Positions 1 through 8,327 of a DNA stretch of 64,000 bases are shown here, piece after piece. A program made the translations under genes and the position numbers. Location: NCBI GenBank assembly GCA_963795415.1, contig CAWCHQ010000001.1, positions 682,001 through 746,000 of the forward strand. Direction: 5' to 3'. The DNA comes from CAVSUZ01 sp963795415 (GTDB lineage Bacteria > Pseudomonadota > Alphaproteobacteria > Acetobacterales > Acetobacteraceae). Numbering within the stretch: the first letter of the stretch is position 1; the number at the start of each line of letters is the position of its first letter. The notes beneath the pieces were generated by a model. That model worked only from the letters and a program-made list of their open reading frames with translations, searched no databases and was not told the origin of the DNA.

Positions 1-1
1 C

Positions 2-853
2 GGGCTGGACCCCGCCAAACCGCCCGCAACGTGGGAAGAAGTGACTAACGCGGCCGAAACGCTGAAATCGAAATCGGCTGCCGAAATCCCTCTGAACACC
101 TCCTGGTTCCCCTGGGTCATGGTCGAGCAGTATAGTGCGATTCACAACATCCCATATGCAACAAAGGAAAACGGGTTCGGCGGTGTTGACGCTGCGCTGG
201 AGATCAATAGCAAGCCGCACGTTGCGATTATTGACCGCATGCTGAAGATGGCGAAGGACGGCACGTTCAAGTATGGCGGGAGGGATAATGCCCCGGATCC
301 CGTGTTCCTTGCGGGGCAATCGGCTATAACCTTCAATTCATCCGCCTACCGCGGCGCTCTTGCGAAGAGTGCAAAATTCGCGTTCGCTGATGCGTTCTTG
401 CCGTACGATCCGAACATCATTAAGCAGCCCATCAACTCGATCATTGGCGGTGCGAGCCTCTGGCCGATGACCGCTCCAAACCGGACGAAGGCCGAGTACA
501 GAGCCCTTGCCGTGTTCCTTCAGTACATCGGCCAGCCGCAGGTGGATGCCACCTGGGCCGAGAACACCGGATACGTTCCGGTCACGCTCGCCGGCGCGGA
601 GGAAATGAAGAAGCAGGGCTTCTTCGACAAGAACCCCGGAACGGAGTTGCCCATCCAGCAATTGGAGCGGGGCCACGTAACCCCCAACTCCCGCGGCATC
701 CGGCTCGGCCGTCTGCCTGAAATCCGCAACATCATCTCGGAGGAGTTCGAGAAGGCGCTACAAGGCGCCATGACCGCGCAACAGGTAATGGACAATGCCG
801 TCGAGCGGGGAAATGCGGTGCTGAAGCAGTTCGCCCGCGCCGTAAAGGCGTGA
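2..853 (+). CDS. ugpB: UgpB, glycerol-3-phosphate ABC transporter binding protein (3' part)
   Basis: This is the C-terminal part, about 283 residues, of a periplasmic solute-binding protein of the UgpB type, which captures sn-glycerol-3-phosphate or glycerophosphodiesters and delivers them to the UgpAE permease. The frame is open from the left edge of the window (GLDPAKPPATWEEV precedes the first internal start codon), so the true start and signal peptide lie outside. The assignment rests on overall resemblance to UgpB (for example NTSWFPWVMVEQYSA and the GYVPVTLAG segment) and on the ugpA, ugpE and ugpC genes downstream on the same strand. The operon is interrupted by about 500 bp holding hairpin repeats and an antisense GIY-YIG remnant. 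The exact substrate is inferred. Confidence 0.9.
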   Translation, partial: GLDPAKPPATWEEVTNAAETLKSKSAAEIPLNTSWFPWVMVEQYSAIHNIPYATKENGFGGVDAALEINSKPHVAIIDRMLKMAKDGTFKYGGRDNAPDPVFLAGQSAITFNSSAYRGALAKSAKFAFADAFLPYDPNIIKQPINSIIGGASLWPMTAPNRTKAEYRALAVFLQYIGQPQVDATWAENTGYVPVTLAGAEEMKKQGFFDKNPGTELPIQQLERGHVTPNSRGIRLGRLPEIRNIISEEFEKALQGAMTAQQVMDNAVERGNAVLKQFARAVKA

Positions 854-930
854 TGCATGCTCGCCACACCGTCATGGCCCGCCCCAGGGTCATGCCGCCG
901 GTTTTCTCGCCATGCCCAGGCCTCATTTAA

Positions 931-1014
931 TGTCATGGCCGGCGAATGCCGGCCATCCAACGCAACTTTCGGCCCGCACGGACCCGGCGTTGGATGCGCG
1001 GGACAAGCCCGCGC
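931..1014. repeat. Compound palindromic (REP-like) repeat between ugpB and ugpA
   Basis: Three perfect inverted repeats are nested here. The first has 9-bp arms ATGGCCGGC/GCCGGCCAT at 935-943 and 948-956 with a GAAT loop. The second has 10-bp arms CATCCAACGC/GCGTTGGATG at 954-963 and 987-996. The third has 7-bp arms GCGCGGG/CCCGCGC at 996-1002 and 1008-1014. The arrangement resembles the short intergenic palindromes dispersed in alphaproteobacterial genomes. It lies directly downstream of the GIY-YIG remnant on the minus strand and directly after ugpB on the plus strand. Confidence 0.7.
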
Positions 1015-1029
1015 GTGACGAGGCGGCCC

Positions 1030-1312
1030 TTAGAACATGTGAGAGGAGAGATCCTTCCAGCTCGGATTTTGTGAGATAATGAGCTTTATTTTCCAACCCC
1101 GCGGCCAGTGCTTAATGTCCTTCTCGTTGCATATCAGCAATGATACTTTCATGTCTTTCGGCATAGACCAATCTGTCAAGGCCGTAACGCCGGGTGAAAT
1201 CGCCATCACCATTCTTGTGTTCCCAAACCCGCCGCCCGAGATCCGCCGTAACCCCCACATACAGCGTCCCATTTGGACGATTGTTCATAATGTAAACCCA
1301 TCCGCCGCCCAT
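1030..1312 (-). pseudogene. GIY-YIG nuclease family protein, frameshifted
   Basis: This is a small single-domain GIY-YIG protein of the type often found near dispersed palindromes. The N-terminal part reads WVYIMNNRPNGTLYVGVTAD with the core arginine in LGRRVWEHKNG. After MQREGH the frame stops at about 1112, but the adjacent minus-strand frame continues with EKDIKHWPRGWKIKLI and NPSWKDL, the usual C-terminus of the family. A net 2-base loss (or 1-base gain) near 1118-1124 separates the halves. The gene runs opposite to the ugp operon it interrupts. The cellular role of these small GIY-YIG proteins is not established. It could be intact if the indel is a sequencing error. Confidence 0.75.
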
Positions 1313-1353
1313 AGCGCCACATACGAGCTCCGGCTTAACAGGCCCTAAACACC

Positions 1354-2236
1354 ATGGAACGCCGCACCCTGTTTGATGGACGGTTCGTGCCGATCCTGCT
1401 GGTCCTGCCGCAGCTGCTGATTTCGTTCATCTTCTTCTACTGGCCTGCCGCGGAAGCCTTCTATTATAGCCTTACAACCCAGGACCCGTTCGGCGAAGGC
1501 TCTGTTTTCGTGGGACTCGCCAATTTCGCGGACCTTTTCCAGAACGAGCTGTATCTCAGTTCCATCCTGCGCACGCTTCTGTTTTGCGCCTGCGTTACGG
1601 CGCTTTCCATGTGCATCGCGCTGGCACTCGCGGTGTTCGCGGATCGCGAAATCAAGGGCCGCGGCATCTACCGGACCCTGCTGATCTGGCCATACGCCGT
1701 TGCCCCCGTTATCTCCGCCGTACTCTGGCTTTTCATCCTCAATCCGCAGGTCGGCCTGCTCGGACGGTGGCTTAACCGCCACGGTATCCCTTGGGACTAC
1801 GCCGTCAACGGCGGCCAGGCGCTCTTCATGGTCATCGTGGCGAGTGCCTGGAAGCAGGTAAGTTACAATTTCATTTTTTTTCTTGCCGGCCTGCAGTCGA
1901 TTCCCCGCGCAGTTATAGAGGCGGCGCGAATGGATGGTGCCAAGGGGTGGCGGCGATTCCGCACCGTAACCTTTCCACTGCTTGCGCCGACAACATTCTT
2001 CTTGATTGTTGTGAACCTGACCTACGCCGCATTCGATACATTTGCGATTATCTGGGCACTCACCCAGGGCGGCCCGGCCGAGGCAACGAACACCCTCGTC
2101 GTGAAGGTCTATCGTGACGGCGTGGTCAATCTCGATCTCGGCGGATCGGCGGCCCAGTCAGGTACTGCTGATGGCTGGTGTCGTACTGCTGACCGCCATC
2201 CAGTTCCGCTTTATCGGACGCAAGAGGCCGGCATGA
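1354..2236 (+). CDS. ugpA: UgpA, glycerol-3-phosphate ABC permease subunit (frameshift near the 3' end)
   Basis: This is an inner-membrane permease subunit of the UgpBAEC importer, with several hydrophobic segments and the cytoplasmic EAA loop EAARMDGAKGWRRFRTVTFPLL that contacts the ATPase. The frame holds to GGSAAQS near 2160. There a single extra base throws it out, while the next frame from 2162 gives VLLMAGVVLLTAIQFRFIGR and ends at TGA 2234-2236. Corrected, the protein is about 293 residues, the usual length of UgpA. Uncorrected, the reading runs on into ugpE and produces a false 571-residue fusion. The corrected stop overlaps the ugpE ATG as ATGA, the usual translational coupling, which supports the correction. 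Confidence 0.85.
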
Positions 2237-3069
2237 GCAGGACAGACCGTCCGGATTATGTGGCGCATGGCGTGCTTTGCCTCGGGGTGCTGCTGTTCGC
2301 CCTTCCCGTATGGCTGGCAATTGCCGGATCGACGCAGGATTCCGGTGCGATCCTTCGTGGATCGCTCTCGTTGCTGCCGGGTTCGGAGGGCCTGTCGGCT
2401 TATGGCCGAGTGCTTGAGGCCGGCGGCATGGGAACCGTTCCGGTCTGGCATATGCTGCTGATTTCAGCCGGCATGGCGGTGGTGATCGCGCTCGGCAAGA
2501 TCGTGATCTCGATCCTGTCGGCTTTCGCGGTAGTATTCTTCCGTTTTCCACTTCGCCGCACAGCGTTCTGGATTATTTTCATCACTCTGATGCTGCCGGT
2601 TGAGGTGAGGATCATTCCGACCTATGCGGTGATGGCTAACCTGCACCTGATCAACACATTCACAGGCCTTACGATCCCCCTGATCGCCTCTGCGACGGCC
2701 ACTCTGTTGTTTCGACAAATATTCGCTGCTATTCCCGACGAGCTGATCGAGGCCGCCCGTATGGATGGTGCCGGACCGCTGCGCTTTCTCCGCGACATCC
2801 TGGTCCCGGTTTCCGGGGCAAACATCGCCGCGTTATTCGTGATCCTGTTCGTCTATGGCTGGAACCAGTATCTCTGGCCGCTGCTCGTCGCCACCACACC
2901 GCAACTCGATACTATAGCTATCGGTATCACGAGGATGGTCAGCACCGAAGGGAATACAGACTGGGCCGGCGTGATGGCAACTGCGGTGCTGGCGCTGGTC
3001 CCACCGGTCATTATCGTGGTGGCCATGCAACGCTGGTTCGTTGCGGGCCTGACTGAGGGTGAGAAGTAG
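2233..3069 (+). CDS. ugpE: UgpE, glycerol-3-phosphate ABC permease subunit
   Basis: This 278-residue MalG-type inner-membrane permease begins at ATG 2233 (MSRTDRPDYVAHGV), overlapping the corrected ugpA stop by 4 bp. The length matches UgpE. About six hydrophobic segments are visible, and the ATPase-contacting EAA loop reads EAARMDGAGPLRFLRDILVP. It pairs with UgpA to form the translocation channel. The stop abuts the ugpC start at 3070. No defect is seen within this gene, although it is fused in frame to the shifted ugpA reading. Confidence 0.9.
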   Translation: MSRTDRPDYVAHGVLCLGVLLFALPVWLAIAGSTQDSGAILRGSLSLLPGSEGLSAYGRVLEAGGMGTVPVWHMLLISAGMAVVIALGKIVISILSAFAVVFFRFPLRRTAFWIIFITLMLPVEVRIIPTYAVMANLHLINTFTGLTIPLIASATATLLFRQIFAAIPDELIEAARMDGAGPLRFLRDILVPVSGANIAALFVILFVYGWNQYLWPLLVATTPQLDTIAIGITRMVSTEGNTDWAGVMATAVLALVPPVIIVVAMQRWFVAGLTEGEK

Positions 3070-4188
3070 ATGGCCACGCTGGAACTAAGCGAGATCAGCA
3101 AGAGTTTCGGGCAGACGTCGGTCCTGCAAAAAGTCGATCTTCGCCTCGACGACGGCGAGATGTTGGTAATCGTCGGAGCCTCGGGCAGCGGCAAATCCAC
3201 CTTGTTGCGCATCGTCGCCGGCCTGGAACAGCCGAGCACCGGGCGGGTGATCCTGGACGGCCGGCACATCACTGCCATAGATCCATCCGAGCGCGATATC
3301 GCGATGGTTTTCCAGAACTACGCCCTCTATCCGCACATGACGGTGTTCGACAACATGGCCTACGGGCTGCGCATTCGCGGCATGGCGCGGCCCGAGATCC
3401 GTCGTCACGTAGAGGAAGCGGCCAGCCAACTTGAACTCGACCACCTGCTCAGCCGCAAGCCCAGGCAGCTTTCTGGTGGACAGCGCCAGCGGGTCGCGAT
3501 GGGGCGTGCGATTGTCCGTGAGCCCAAGCTGTTCCTTTTCGACGAGCCGTTGTCGAACCTCGACGCCAAGCTGCGCGTGCAGATGCGCGGCGAAATCCGC
3601 CGTCTTCAACGCCGGCTGGGCGTGACCAGCCTGTATGTGACGCACGACCAGGTAGAGGCGATGACGCTCGGCGATCGCCTTCTGGTTCTGCATCAGGGCC
3701 GCGCCGCGCAACTGGCCACTCCGATGGAGGTGTTCGAACGTCCGGCGGACAGCTACGTCGCTGCCTTTATCGGAACGCCGGCGATGAACTTCTTTCCGGC
3801 TTCCCTCGTCCATGGTGCCGCCGCGGCCAGGCTCGATGCCGGGCTGCTTGTGCCGTTCGTCAATGGACGGCTGCAAGCCGCGGACGGCCACCGGGTTATT
3901 GTGGGCATCCGCCCGGAGCACCTGGAGTGGGCCGCGGACGGCCTTGCCTTTACTGTGGACCTGATTGAGCCGCTTGGGTCCGAGACCGTCGTGCATGGGC
4001 GCCTGGACAGCGGCGAAGTCGTGGTGGTCCGGGTCGCGGGCCGCGCGCCGGCAGGAGAGAGGCTGCTGGTCAAGCCTCGACCCGAGCATGCGCACGTTTT
4101 TGATGCGGAAACCGGCAGGCGTCTGGAACAGTTCGATACTGCGGCGCTGGCACCGGGCCTCGAGCATGCTACGGTAGTCAGCCCATAA
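3070..4188 (+). CDS. ugpC: UgpC, ABC transporter ATP-binding protein
   Basis: This 372-residue cytoplasmic ATPase energises the UgpAE permease. It has a Walker A motif GASGSGKST at residues 36-44, a Q-loop in MVFQNYALYPHM, the signature LSGGQRQRVAMGRA, a Walker B LFLFDEPLSNLD and the switch histidine in YVTHDQVEAM. The C-terminal 130 residues form the TOBE regulatory domain of the CUT1/MalK class (PEHLEWA, LGSETVVHGRL). It starts immediately after the ugpE stop. CUT1 ATPases can be shared between importers, so other sugars may also be served. Confidence 0.93.
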   Translation: MATLELSEISKSFGQTSVLQKVDLRLDDGEMLVIVGASGSGKSTLLRIVAGLEQPSTGRVILDGRHITAIDPSERDIAMVFQNYALYPHMTVFDNMAYGLRIRGMARPEIRRHVEEAASQLELDHLLSRKPRQLSGGQRQRVAMGRAIVREPKLFLFDEPLSNLDAKLRVQMRGEIRRLQRRLGVTSLYVTHDQVEAMTLGDRLLVLHQGRAAQLATPMEVFERPADSYVAAFIGTPAMNFFPASLVHGAAAARLDAGLLVPFVNGRLQAADGHRVIVGIRPEHLEWAADGLAFTVDLIEPLGSETVVHGRLDSGEVVVVRVAGRAPAGERLLVKPRPEHAHVFDAETGRRLEQFDTAALAPGLEHATVVSP

Positions 4189-4207
4189 AGAACAGGAGGC
4201 GGACAAG

Positions 4208-4930
4208 ATGGCACGCGTTGCACTCGTAACCGGCGGCACTCGTGGGATCGGGGCGGAGATCAGCCGGGCATTGAAAGCGCAGGGCCGGACGGTGGTCGCC
4301 AATTACGCGGGGAATGATCAGGCGGCCCAGGCATTCGCCAAGGAGACCGGAATCCGTGTCTTCCGCTTCGACGTTTCCAGCTTCCAGGCCTGCCAGGAGG
4401 CAGTCGGCCACATTGTCGCCGAAATCGGACCGATCGAAATACTGGTGAACAATGCCGGCATCACCCGTGACGGGACTCTGACGAAGATGTCCAGGGACAT
4501 GTGGGACGCGGTGATCGATACGAACCTGGGCTCCTGTTATAATATGTGCAAGCTGACGTTTGATGCCATGCGGGAACGCAACTTCGGGCGCATCGTCAAT
4601 GTCGGCAGCATCAACGGACAGGCCGGGCAGTATGGGCAAGTAAACTACGCCGCCGCCAAGTCCGGCATTCATGGCTTCACCAAGGCGCTGGCTCAGGAAG
4701 GCGCTCGCTTTGGGATTACTGTCAATGCGATCGCGCCAGGTTATGTTGATACGGATATGGTGCGGGCGGTACCGGCGGACGTTTTGCAGAAGATCATCGC
4801 CCGCATTCCGATGGGCCGGCTCGGCCGCGCCGGGGACATTGCCCGCGGCGTCGCGTTCCTGACGGCCGACGAGGCAGATTTCGTCACCGGCAGCACGCTA
4901 TCGATTAACGGCGGGCAGCACATGTACTAA
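4208..4930 (+). CDS. phaB: Acetoacetyl-CoA reductase (NADPH), PhaB type
   Basis: This 240-residue short-chain dehydrogenase is predicted to reduce acetoacetyl-CoA to (R)-3-hydroxybutyryl-CoA for polyhydroxybutyrate synthesis. It shows the N-terminal cofactor motif TGGTRGIG (residues 8-15), NNAGITRDGT, the catalytic Ser in VNVGSINGQ, the Tyr-x3-Lys pair in YAAAKSG, and the PhaB-typical GQYGQVNYAAAKSGIHGFTKAL stretch in part. A GGAGG-like ribosome site (AACAGGAGGCGGACAAG) precedes the ATG. It is 19 bp downstream of ugpC and may be co-transcribed. phaA and phaC are not in the window. A FabG-like role is the main alternative. Confidence 0.88.
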   Translation: MARVALVTGGTRGIGAEISRALKAQGRTVVANYAGNDQAAQAFAKETGIRVFRFDVSSFQACQEAVGHIVAEIGPIEILVNNAGITRDGTLTKMSRDMWDAVIDTNLGSCYNMCKLTFDAMRERNFGRIVNVGSINGQAGQYGQVNYAAAKSGIHGFTKALAQEGARFGITVNAIAPGYVDTDMVRAVPADVLQKIIARIPMGRLGRAGDIARGVAFLTADEADFVTGSTLSINGGQHMY

Positions 4931-4942
4931 CGCTGCAAGGGC

Positions 4943-4986
4943 GGTCGCAGGAGGCATGGCCGCTCGACGGCATGCCTCTCGCGACC
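4943..4986. terminator. Long hairpin between convergent phaB and wecC
   Basis: Two 16-nt arms (4943-4958 and 4971-4986) pair with only two mismatches: GGTCGCAGGAGGCATG against CATGCCTCTCGCGACC. The hairpin lies 13 bp after the phaB stop and 26 bp beyond the wecC stop on the other strand. No T-run follows on either side, so it may block transcription or exonucleases rather than act as a classical intrinsic terminator. Confidence 0.55.
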
Positions 4987-5011
4987 GCGGCGCAGGGGAT
5001 ACCCCCGGTTA

Positions 5012-6262
5012 TTACCACGCCCCGCGCGTATCGATCACGAACTTGTCCTTGAGCGTGTCGCGGTCCACCTGCATGAAGCTCATGTGATCCACGAGCAGCA
5101 GCACGAGATTTGCGCGCTCCAGCGCCTGATCAAAATCGTGCAATTCCAGCCCCAAATCGGCCAGATCCGGCGGCAAGCGGTTGATGTGCGGTTCTACGAC
5201 CAGTAGTTCGCCGATCTTTGCCTCCACAAGCTTGCGCACGATCTCGACTGCCGGGCTCTCCCGCAGGTCGTCGACGTCTTTTTTGTAGGCCAGGCCAAGG
5301 CACGCAATGACCGGTCGCTTCAGCGCGGCCGCCCTCTCGCGAACCTTCGTGACGACGAAATCCGGCTTGCTATCGTTGATCAGCCGCGCCCTGCGGATCA
5401 GCTGGGCTTCATTCGGGTTGGTCGCCACGATGAACCAGGGGTCAACCGCAATGCAGTGTCCGCCGACGCCCGGGCCGGGGTTCAGGATATTCACCCGCGG
5501 ATGCAAGTTGGCCATCGCGATAAGATCCCACACATTGATCTTCAACTTGTCGCATATAAAGGAGAGCTCGTTCGCAAAGGCGATGTTTACGTCCCGATAA
5601 GCATTCTCCGTCAGCTTCGCGAGCTCCGCGGTGCGCGCGCTCGTCACGCGGCACTCTCCACGCACCACGATCTTATATAACGCCAATGCCCGCTGCGCGC
5701 ATTTTCGCGTCATTCCCCCGATCACGCGGGGGTTGTTGACGACTTCTTCCAGAATTCGCCCAGGCAGCACCCGTTCCGGACAGTGCGCCACCTGGATCTG
5801 CGCAATCTCTCCCTTTTGCTGCGGAAACGTGAGATCCGGCCGCAATTCTGCCATTACTGCCGCCATACGCTCGGTCGTGCCGACCGGCGAGGTCGATTCG
5901 AGGATCACCAGATTGCCTGCCTGCAGCACCGGAGCCACAGCGCGTGCTGCATCCTCCACATACGAGATATCCGGCTGCGCATTCTCTCCGTGGCCACGCA
6001 GCGGTGTCGGCACCGCGATGATAAAAGCATCCGCCGGTTCCAGCTCCAACGATGCGCGCAGCTTGCCTCCTTCCACGACACGGCGAACCAGCGCATCCAG
6101 ATTCGGTTCGCCGAAATGCGGCCGGCCGGCATTGATCGTCTCCACGACGCGCGCGGTGACATCCACGCCCACGACATCCAGCCCGTTTTCCGCGAACACT
6201 GCAGCCGTTGGCAGCCCGATATACCCGAGCCCCACCACCGCTATTCGGCCGAAACTATCCAT
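5012..6262 (-). CDS. wecC: UDP-N-acetyl-D-mannosamine dehydrogenase WecC
   Basis: This 416-residue UDP-sugar 6-dehydrogenase is predicted to oxidise UDP-ManNAc to UDP-ManNAcA with two NAD+, supplying an envelope polysaccharide. It has the N-terminal dinucleotide motif VVGLGYIGLP (residues 9-18), the middle-domain segment LTENAYRDVNIAFANEL, and the catalytic Cys in GPGVGGHCIAVDPWF. The C-terminal UDP-binding part contains GLAYKKDVDDLRESPA. It overlaps the end of wecB by 8 bp on the same strand, and the two enzymes act in sequence. A related UDP-sugar specificity cannot be excluded, but the wecB partner makes ManNAc the best choice. Confidence 0.92.
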   Translation of the reverse strand: MDSFGRIAVVGLGYIGLPTAAVFAENGLDVVGVDVTARVVETINAGRPHFGEPNLDALVRRVVEGGKLRASLELEPADAFIIAVPTPLRGHGENAQPDISYVEDAARAVAPVLQAGNLVILESTSPVGTTERMAAVMAELRPDLTFPQQKGEIAQIQVAHCPERVLPGRILEEVVNNPRVIGGMTRKCAQRALALYKIVVRGECRVTSARTAELAKLTENAYRDVNIAFANELSFICDKLKINVWDLIAMANLHPRVNILNPGPGVGGHCIAVDPWFIVATNPNEAQLIRRARLINDSKPDFVVTKVRERAAALKRPVIACLGLAYKKDVDDLRESPAVEIVRKLVEAKIGELLVVEPHINRLPPDLADLGLELHDFDQALERANLVLLLVDHMSFMQVDRDTLKDKFVIDTRGAW

Positions 6263-7370
6263 CCAGCAGGGTCTCCACGATACGGGCGGCGGCCTTGCCG
6301 TCGCCGTAGGGATTGTGGGCGAAGCTCATGCGTTCATAGGCGGCGCGGTCATCGAGCAGGCGCGACGCACGGGCGACAAGCAGTTCCGTGTCAGTACCGA
6401 CCAGCTCCACGGTGCCGGCTTCGACCGCCTCCGGCCTCTCGGTCGTGTCGCGCGTAACCAGGACGGGCTTGCCGAGTGACGGCGCCTCCTCCTGAACCCC
6501 GCCGGAATCGGTGATGATCAGATCGGCGCGGCGCATCAGGTGAATGAAAGGCAAATAGTCGAGCGGTGGTATAAGACGGATCGCGTCATGCGCTCCCAGC
6601 ACGGCATCGGCGACCTGGCGCACGTTCGGATTGAGATGCACGGGATACACGATCTCCACATCGCCGCGCGCCGCCAGAAGCAGCAATCCCCGAGCGACCC
6701 GTTCCAGCCCACCGTCGAAATTTTCCCGCCGATGGCCGGTCACCAGAATAAGCCGCTTACCCGGATCGAAGCGTGGGAGCATCCCATCGATTTCGGCCGC
6801 ACGCGCCGGGTCGGCATCAAGTATCGCCAATGCGTCGAACAGCGCATCGATCACTGTGTTCCCGGTCACGACGATACGCGACGCATTCACACCCTCCCGC
6901 AGCAGATTCTGCCGGGACTGTTCAGTTGGCGGGAAATGCAGGTCAGCGATATGCGTTGTCAGCCGGCGATTCATCTCCTCCGGCCAGGGCGAATGAACAT
7001 TGCCGGTCCGCAGCCCTGCTTCGACATGCGCGACGGGGACCTTGGCATAAAAAGCCGCCAGGGACGCAGCAAACGTCGTGGTTGTATCGCCCTGCACCAG
7101 CACCCGGTCTGGGCGCAGCTCCGCATACACGTCCGCCATTCGTTCAAGCACGGAGGTCGTGATCCAGGTCAGTCCCTGCCCGTCCCGCATTACATCGAGA
7201 TCTCGGTCGGGCAGGATTGAAAACAGGTTCAATACCTGATCCAGCATCTGGCGGTGCTGCGCGGTCACGCAAACGAGTGACATGACCGCCGGAGCGGCCG
7301 CGAGGCGTCGGACGATCGGCGCCATCTTAATCGCCTCGGGGCGCGTCCCGAATACTGTGAGAAAGCGCAT
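6255..7370 (-). CDS. wecB: UDP-N-acetylglucosamine 2-epimerase (non-hydrolysing) WecB
   Basis: This 371-residue cytoplasmic epimerase interconverts UDP-GlcNAc and UDP-ManNAc. Family features are the N-terminus FGTRPEAIKMAPI, the VLVQGDTTTTFAASLAAFY segment, HVEAGLRTG, the VTGHRRENF motif, and the C-terminal TDSGGVQEEAPSLGKPVLVTR. Length is normal for the family. It is the first gene of a two-gene unit with wecC, coupled by an 8-bp overlap. No polysaccharide glycosyltransferase lies next to it in this window. Confidence 0.94.
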   Translation of the reverse strand: MRFLTVFGTRPEAIKMAPIVRRLAAAPAVMSLVCVTAQHRQMLDQVLNLFSILPDRDLDVMRDGQGLTWITTSVLERMADVYAELRPDRVLVQGDTTTTFAASLAAFYAKVPVAHVEAGLRTGNVHSPWPEEMNRRLTTHIADLHFPPTEQSRQNLLREGVNASRIVVTGNTVIDALFDALAILDADPARAAEIDGMLPRFDPGKRLILVTGHRRENFDGGLERVARGLLLLAARGDVEIVYPVHLNPNVRQVADAVLGAHDAIRLIPPLDYLPFIHLMRRADLIITDSGGVQEEAPSLGKPVLVTRDTTERPEAVEAGTVELVGTDTELLVARASRLLDDRAAYERMSFAHNPYGDGKAAARIVETLLDG

Positions 7371-7500
7371 CGATCGGATCCCAGCCGGGGTGCCGGAAAG
7401 AACCCGAACACCGGGGTGTGGAAGCTACTGTCACAAAAGCGATTTTCGCCAGAGCGAGCCGCTTCTTATTCGATCCGACCGGAAAGTTCCAGAAAATCAT

Positions 7501-7528
7501 GTGAGACGCGGCCGAAGCCGCGTCTCAC
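7501..7528 (-). terminator. Perfect 12-bp hairpin with UUCG tetraloop
   Basis: Perfect 12-bp arms (7501-7512 and 7517-7528) close a tetraloop that reads UUCG on the minus strand within a C(UUCG)G context, an exceptionally stable RNA hairpin. It begins 2 bp after the stop of the minus-strand lipoprotein gene. Only a weak T-rich stretch (ATGATTTTCTGG) follows. It is most likely the transcript end of the two small exported-protein genes. Confidence 0.65.
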
Positions 7529-7530
7529 AA

Positions 7531-7857
7531 TCAATAACTGTAGCCCGGCGGCGGAGGCGGCGGGTAATAACCCGGTGAGGGAGGCGGAGGTGCGTAGCCA
7601 TAAGCTGGCCTAGGGGGAGGCGGGGCTGGTGTCGTCACTGCGCCGCCAACCGCCCCGAGGGCGCCACCGGCCAGCGCGCCTATCGCCGCTCCATGGCCGC
7701 CTCCGGCAATCCCCCCTAGAGCTGCCCCAGCCCCTGCTCCCAGCAATCCGCCGCCCAGAGCCCGCTGCCCAGGATCATAGGGATTCGTGCATCCGGAGAT
7801 GAGCACAGCCAGCCCAAGCCCGGCGACAGCCGGGACACCCATGCGCGTGAGGCGCAT
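7531..7857 (-). CDS. Small lipoprotein with glycine zipper and Pro/Tyr-rich tail
   Basis: This 108-residue protein has a signal peptide ending in the lipobox LISGC (Cys about residue 23), so it is predicted to be lipid-anchored, probably in the outer membrane. Residues 34-75 form a glycine-zipper region (GGGLLGAGAGAALGG, GALAGGALGAVGGAV) resembling SlyB/17-kDa-antigen-like proteins. The last 35 residues are almost entirely Pro, Tyr and Gly (PPPPSPGYYPPPPPPGYSY). It sits 33 bp downstream of another small exported protein with a similar Pro/Tyr tail. Its function is unknown; an envelope-stability role is inferred only from the zipper. Confidence 0.75.
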   Translation of the reverse strand: MRLTRMGVPAVAGLGLAVLISGCTNPYDPGQRALGGGLLGAGAGAALGGIAGGGHGAAIGALAGGALGAVGGAVTTPAPPPPRPAYGYAPPPPSPGYYPPPPPPGYSY

Positions 7858-7890
7858 CCTGCGAACTCCTTTTCGTTTGGCCAGACCTGC

Positions 7891-8193
7891 TTAGCGCACA
7901 AACAATCCGAAGGTCACGCCCGGCGAGTAAACCGGTGGTGGGGCGTAATAGTATGCGGGCGGAGGAACGTAATAGACCGGCGGAGGCGGCGCGTACACCA
8001 CCGGAGGCCCCCACCAGCGTCCCCGCCACCACCCGTGCGGGTGCCAGTGCGGGCCCCACCCGTTATGCCAGCCATTATGCCAGCCCCCGCGCCAGTGGGG
8101 GTCGGCGTGGGCCGAGGGGGCCAAGGCGCCGGCCACTCCAAGCCCGATCAAACCGGCCAGCATCCCGCGCAGCGAAATGGATCGTAACCTCAT
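7891..8193 (-). CDS. Small exported His/Trp/Pro-rich protein
   Basis: This 100-residue protein has an N-terminal signal peptide ending near APSAHA (about residue 30). A segment rich in His, Trp and Gly follows (WRGGWHNGWHNGWGPHWHPHG), and then Pro/Tyr-rich repeats with PPPVYY-like units. I recognise no enzymatic domain. The His/Trp block could bind metal or cell-wall glycans, but that is speculation. It lies directly upstream of the glycine-zipper lipoprotein on the same strand and is probably co-transcribed with it. Confidence 0.65.
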   Translation of the reverse strand: MRLRSISLRGMLAGLIGLGVAGALAPSAHADPHWRGGWHNGWHNGWGPHWHPHGWWRGRWWGPPVVYAPPPPVYYVPPPAYYYAPPPVYSPGVTFGLFVR

Positions 8194-8327
8194 CGTTCGA
8201 ATCTCCTGACTTGAGGAGCGAACGAATAGATAATGGCAAGGACTTGGCAGAAGCGAGACAGGTTCCTGAACTTGTGCGAGCCCTCGTCACGGTGGACTAT
8301 CATCAAATGACCTGGGAGGCTTCGGCC

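Noticed and set aside
1354..3069. A 571-residue UgpA-UgpE fusion protein
   Set aside because: The frame-correct end of UgpA (VLLMAGVVLLTAIQFRFIG...) is present one base out of frame and ends at an ATGA overlap with UgpE, so the fusion is produced by an indel.
3085..4302. A 405-residue minus-strand ORF
   Set aside because: It is antisense to ugpC, which has every ABC ATPase motif.
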